64,000 nucleotides of DNA from positions 1-64,000 of IMG/VR virus record IMGVR_UViG_3300022562_000354; one strand, given 5' to 3'. This document shows, one piece after another, positions 63,001 through 64,000 of the stretch. The notes below the pieces were generated by a model that worked only from the letters and a program-made list of their open reading frames with translations, ran no database searches and was not told where the DNA came from. The stretch comes from a virus. The position numbers and the translations under genes were made by a program. How positions within the stretch are numbered: the first letter of the stretch is position 1; each line of letters starts with the position of its first letter.

Positions 63001-64000
63001 GCCGAACCCGAGCTTGGTTCCGGGATCCCATGACGGCCAGTTGGAGCTGTCACCGAGGGCTTCGAGAGCCATCGAATAGGTCTTGTCCGCGTCGAGCGTA
63101 CCAACCTGACCCATTCGCCAGACATCGTAGACGGGGTCGTAGAGGATCGCTGCGCCGAGCTTTGTCGCCTCTCCCGTGGTTCGCTGGTCATAGAGCGCTC
63201 GAACCGCACCGGCCGGGGTGAGGTCCCCAGCCAAGATGTCTACGATCTGAAAGAAGACCGCGTAGAGCTGGAGGCGGCCCGTAGACGGGTTGACCCCTTC
63301 GATACCCCCGGTGGGTTTGAAGTCGTCACCGGCTCGGGGGGCGACCGAAAGGCGGAGAATCCCGGCCTTGTAGTCGATCGTCATTCGTTGGTCGCCGATA
63401 TCGATCGTTGAGTCGATGATCGGGTTCAACGTGGCGATCGGAGACAACAGGTCCGGGTCGGTTCCCGCAGCGTTGCTCCGGTAGAAAATGGGGCGGTACC
63501 CGAGTTGTTCGAGGTTGCCCGCAGGACCCGCTCCTCGAAAGACCGCATCCGCACGGTCTGCGACCGAGGTAAAGCTGTCGACCTTGTTGATTCGAGGGTG
63601 GGCTACGTTTTTGACATGCCCGTAGTAGACATCGTTCGCATTGGGAACCGTCGCATCGTGCGTGGTGACCCCAGCGAACCAATCGTCGAAGAACAGGAAG
63701 CTCTGCTCCTGCCCGAGCGGTCCCGAACCGGGGATCGCGAAAAGTTGGACAGGCCGTGGCCGAACAACCGTGAACCTGTAGTAGTAGCTATCGACGGTGA
63801 GTTGGGTGGTAGGAGACCCGTACGGAGCGTTGATAGACGACAGAGTCAACGTCGTGGCGGTCGCCGAATCGACAACCGCCGTTGTCCAACGGTTGGAGGC
63901 GAACCCAACCGAGGACGCGACGATGAGGAGGATGTCGCCAGGTAGGACGCTACCGAACCCGGAATTTGCGTCCTCAAAGGTCGTCGCAGTCGCAGCGTAA
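57076..64000 (-). CDS. Giant tail fibre or spike protein (5' end off the window)
   Basis: The frame is open through the right edge, so at least 2307 codons are visible and the N-terminus is missing; a TTG at 63847-63849 is only an internal codon. A beta-helix-like region near 62570-62700 has VHLRKGKYFIAKTVNVPPGV and VMVEGEGRATQLES, as in pectate-lyase-like spikes. Repeats of the form VWDGxxFVxxF occur at about 59580-59625 and 58985-59035. Related text (DDGWILVYQSF near 61290-61335; DEYAVVWVEER near 62100-62165) is spread through the chain, suggesting a propeller-like region. It is likely a receptor-binding or depolymerising fibre. Confidence 0.8.
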   Translation of the reverse strand, partial: YAATATTFEDANSGFGSVLPGDILLIVASSVGFASNRWTTAVVDSATATTLTLSSINAPYGSPTTQLTVDSYYYRFTVVRPRPVQLFAIPGSGPLGQEQSFLFFDDWFAGVTTHDATVPNANDVYYGHVKNVAHPRINKVDSFTSVADRADAVFRGAGPAGNLEQLGYRPIFYRSNAAGTDPDLLSPIATLNPIIDSTIDIGDQRMTIDYKAGILRLSVAPRAGDDFKPTGGIEGVNPSTGRLQLYAVFFQIVDILAGDLTPAGAVRALYDQRTTGEATKLGAAILYDPVYDVWRMGQVGTLDADKTYSMALEALGDSSNWPSWDPGTKLGFGFKHDYFGSSNPFRGFRLKEDGTSSGEPQVTPTMIRQGRGLGGGHPTSARELVIADKTAITVGGGETPAQSPGGDYNPTAKYIGFVGDTTEQAQTLRAAFIASAIEGYGTVHLRKGKYFIAKTVNVPPGVMVEGEGRATQLESKFISGYHFYWPTVFKFGPNTSWGVYDFDTDEVGASPAAVETPFVQGSTPQCTAPYRDWGSTGNLEGLDCVWNPTRRVWGVVYADLDTNSIWFDEINPDGTSVLGPNMLNVKDGSANLFTYATGALTNVAEYTPAHYPRISHQPFTDEYAVVWVEERSAPDGPAVHWNVVVPTFAQGAVSFATRFPNSIDVAPGGLTTQPSIASSPQVSGGVYTIGISSSNSFTPGGTNMSGRWRIFDATTGTETYSGDLGLSGGHVISGSDVSEDGESGFLFCWSARRHAVIHGTTGVYIHGSPNCTLTDPAYPDFAAVGVAVGSRVLVVGPTAADRGYRGVVQAVSVGTLNVRWDNNETLSNVVGTFDYYIIPRSTIYTIWHNGATAQVPRAAVGGRGTPKTVPATTLANVYLNDIREPDFPRLSKGDDGWILVYQSFDTNTFLSKNTIKNWDGGFNTNLIDQTGGVALSQSAHRLHLSTCFVLIGAQGYIKGPGATNLGGWQNTGYSGLSTNFVTTPNHFYTRAASDSTTSQRALGGRVMALPNNNGITVSTAENWEMSIGARFYSIPWSETRPCSFIPDVTWSGQDWTVVSPSVNRIESDTGQYIFTGGNYYLSDPTMIWGGTTFQDNGIDGTPLPGTVAGGYAYFPAVDQYASIVTNASNTHSEHVIQLSGAVPGLTIGNVYTWRLVMGGSGTPEQSYNVTKGGIKNPGYRVNPDGEVTVSTNFWTFAEEPRDVAVIAPDTYPAFYRSSEVIYRAGMWGDDDKSGGGTLLFGDDRTTPGSKINWNDLIPGSRIDLDLHYRGVAVGSPKGCSEVRPDEFPMLAISWGDNFYGFVDRVLTGSVNAPFNTLNNLTCFYRQSFGPWGSGLKDMAIRGAQQQKFRLEARNHIFTRHGWLTGGNPFFATDGFRNFFAHINFDGFNDTAGVVGYARANPYEESSYRGGVNGVYTNALGSDALRIRGPIIPGPPSTEPAQNQWGYNIDRNYIIPAQAHAPRVIWDGKDFVAFYAHHVIQCAHDPDHAGATPWIGANNVEVQPKVRGVVSMVRFPGSEGTDWIPNELTGINVVEGNTTPAVMVSRPNAPRVVASSILHSMSGDGEARQMILIDVAFSGKVFCVVWTMGLMNTNHTNYQVAAGGSMIGYSLFPVAANPPSDTTFASDLYPVKGMGVPAHTIDVDAINASYADQSVFSSPKVVWDGHQFVITFAHMDNLEDGGLSTATRRNIPKCVCVPEEGFGHKQQIKAIGADNVIKNMGDSSELRLGVINNSSLVLDNVNIALPLPGDLLVITKDTGTNLNVGTYGIVSFNPRTRTVYLSTDLQGGPIDAYGHIQSGGLPAGHQAIGGPSGGVLNPSIKTSLPLPAGVDVPATALATMAQPIVWKGWISGAPQPLDVSRIVAMEYDWKTGEYIILYHDGYFDDLYITSFTLPEGRCREPVALFFSGTGASHAMAFNGDTFLVVTANYNFITFYHVTRDFQVLSNDNFGEDIWFDGNPHFLGNTNGTWPGPQYGSGIWADCFGVHVVWNDKLNKWSVSVSWVGGYFDWVKNYEYGTAGTPYTYWNYDVTAWSGRTMTHGAGSPNDYIAGLRYVATWEEPITSGTADFSNPNYMSMFAAGDDFIADSVAVGDSIWFSGPWGDMYRIVEKVRDATHLSINLPYYDPPGTAVTFESYTIVRPQTYYWWNVLSRSGNQSFTDVDSTEVSDVAGFISNQADFKKWILPREDTFLLTFSSGLPAVEVLDADGVSIDNVWFSGVADISECYINLARQVHKSGGVEIGEVTADSATAIRYIRRPKVGVQLSTPAGKVDTLTLTNVRSTALGKYGWKLNPNGSQERNILPSSNQRK

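Noticed and set aside
1-64000. CRISPR arrays, insertion sequences, integrase or attachment sites
   Set aside because: No regular direct repeats with spacers, no terminal inverted repeats with transposase, and no integrase were found by reading both strands. Most long repeats are coding duplications.

Overview
This window looks like part of a large tailed-phage genome (Caudoviricetes, jumbo-phage style). About 80 genes are packed almost without gaps and many overlap by 1-4 bases. No rRNA, tRNA, CRISPR array or insertion sequence was found. The phage carries its own replication and nucleotide-pool genes: family A DNA polymerase, DnaB-like helicase, CHC2 zinc-finger primase fragment, RecA-like ATPase, RNase HII, ThyA, DHFR, dNMP phosphatase, MazG-like hydrolase and a deoxyribosyltransferase-like protein. 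Virion proteins sit at the right end. Base composition is GC-rich. A peptidoglycan glycosyltransferase with a membrane anchor and a secreted beta-barrel-like protein suggest a Gram-negative host, but the host cannot be fixed from sequence.

Layout. (1) 1-9449, minus: deoxyribosyltransferase (cut by the edge), GT51 peptidoglycan polymerase, dsRNA-binding-like protein, vWA protein, membrane zinc-ribbon protein, a tagged metallopeptidase, an S24-like protein, small zinc ribbons and a SpoT-like HD hydrolase. (2) 9833-13257: two short plus-strand operons (the second ends in a Dam-like methylase) around a minus-strand HNH nuclease. (3) 13337-19969, minus: DHH phosphoesterase, YkgJ-like cysteine-cluster protein, H1-like DNA-binding protein, several unknowns and a DUF1848-like Fe-S protein. 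(4) 20034-22125, plus: MazG-like, RNase HII, unknown. (5) 22126-31353, minus: a cargo block of proteins that share a short tag (RNVVARF-like), with predicted zincins, a zeta-toxin-like kinase and a J-domain protein, plus ClpX and a nitrilase. (6) 31377-49746, minus: nucleotide metabolism, recombination and replication, with a Ycf46/DUF1257/DUF2997-like cassette. (7) 49765-51418, minus: membrane proteins, possibly for lysis. (8) 51464-64000, minus: large tail or baseplate proteins; the last one runs off the right edge.

Two unexplained patterns stand out. First, at least seven otherwise unrelated proteins carry a common VVAR[YF] peptide, at the extreme N-terminus or next to shared linker modules. 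This resembles in concept the capsid-targeting propeptides of T4 internal proteins and could mark proteins packaged in and injected from the virion. Second, an 8-bp element (CGGTGTAG/A) sits 7-32 bases before the start codon of at least 15 genes on both strands. It often directly follows a hairpin terminator, and several of these genes have no Shine-Dalgarno sequence, so it may be a phage-specific promoter that makes leaderless or near-leaderless mRNAs.
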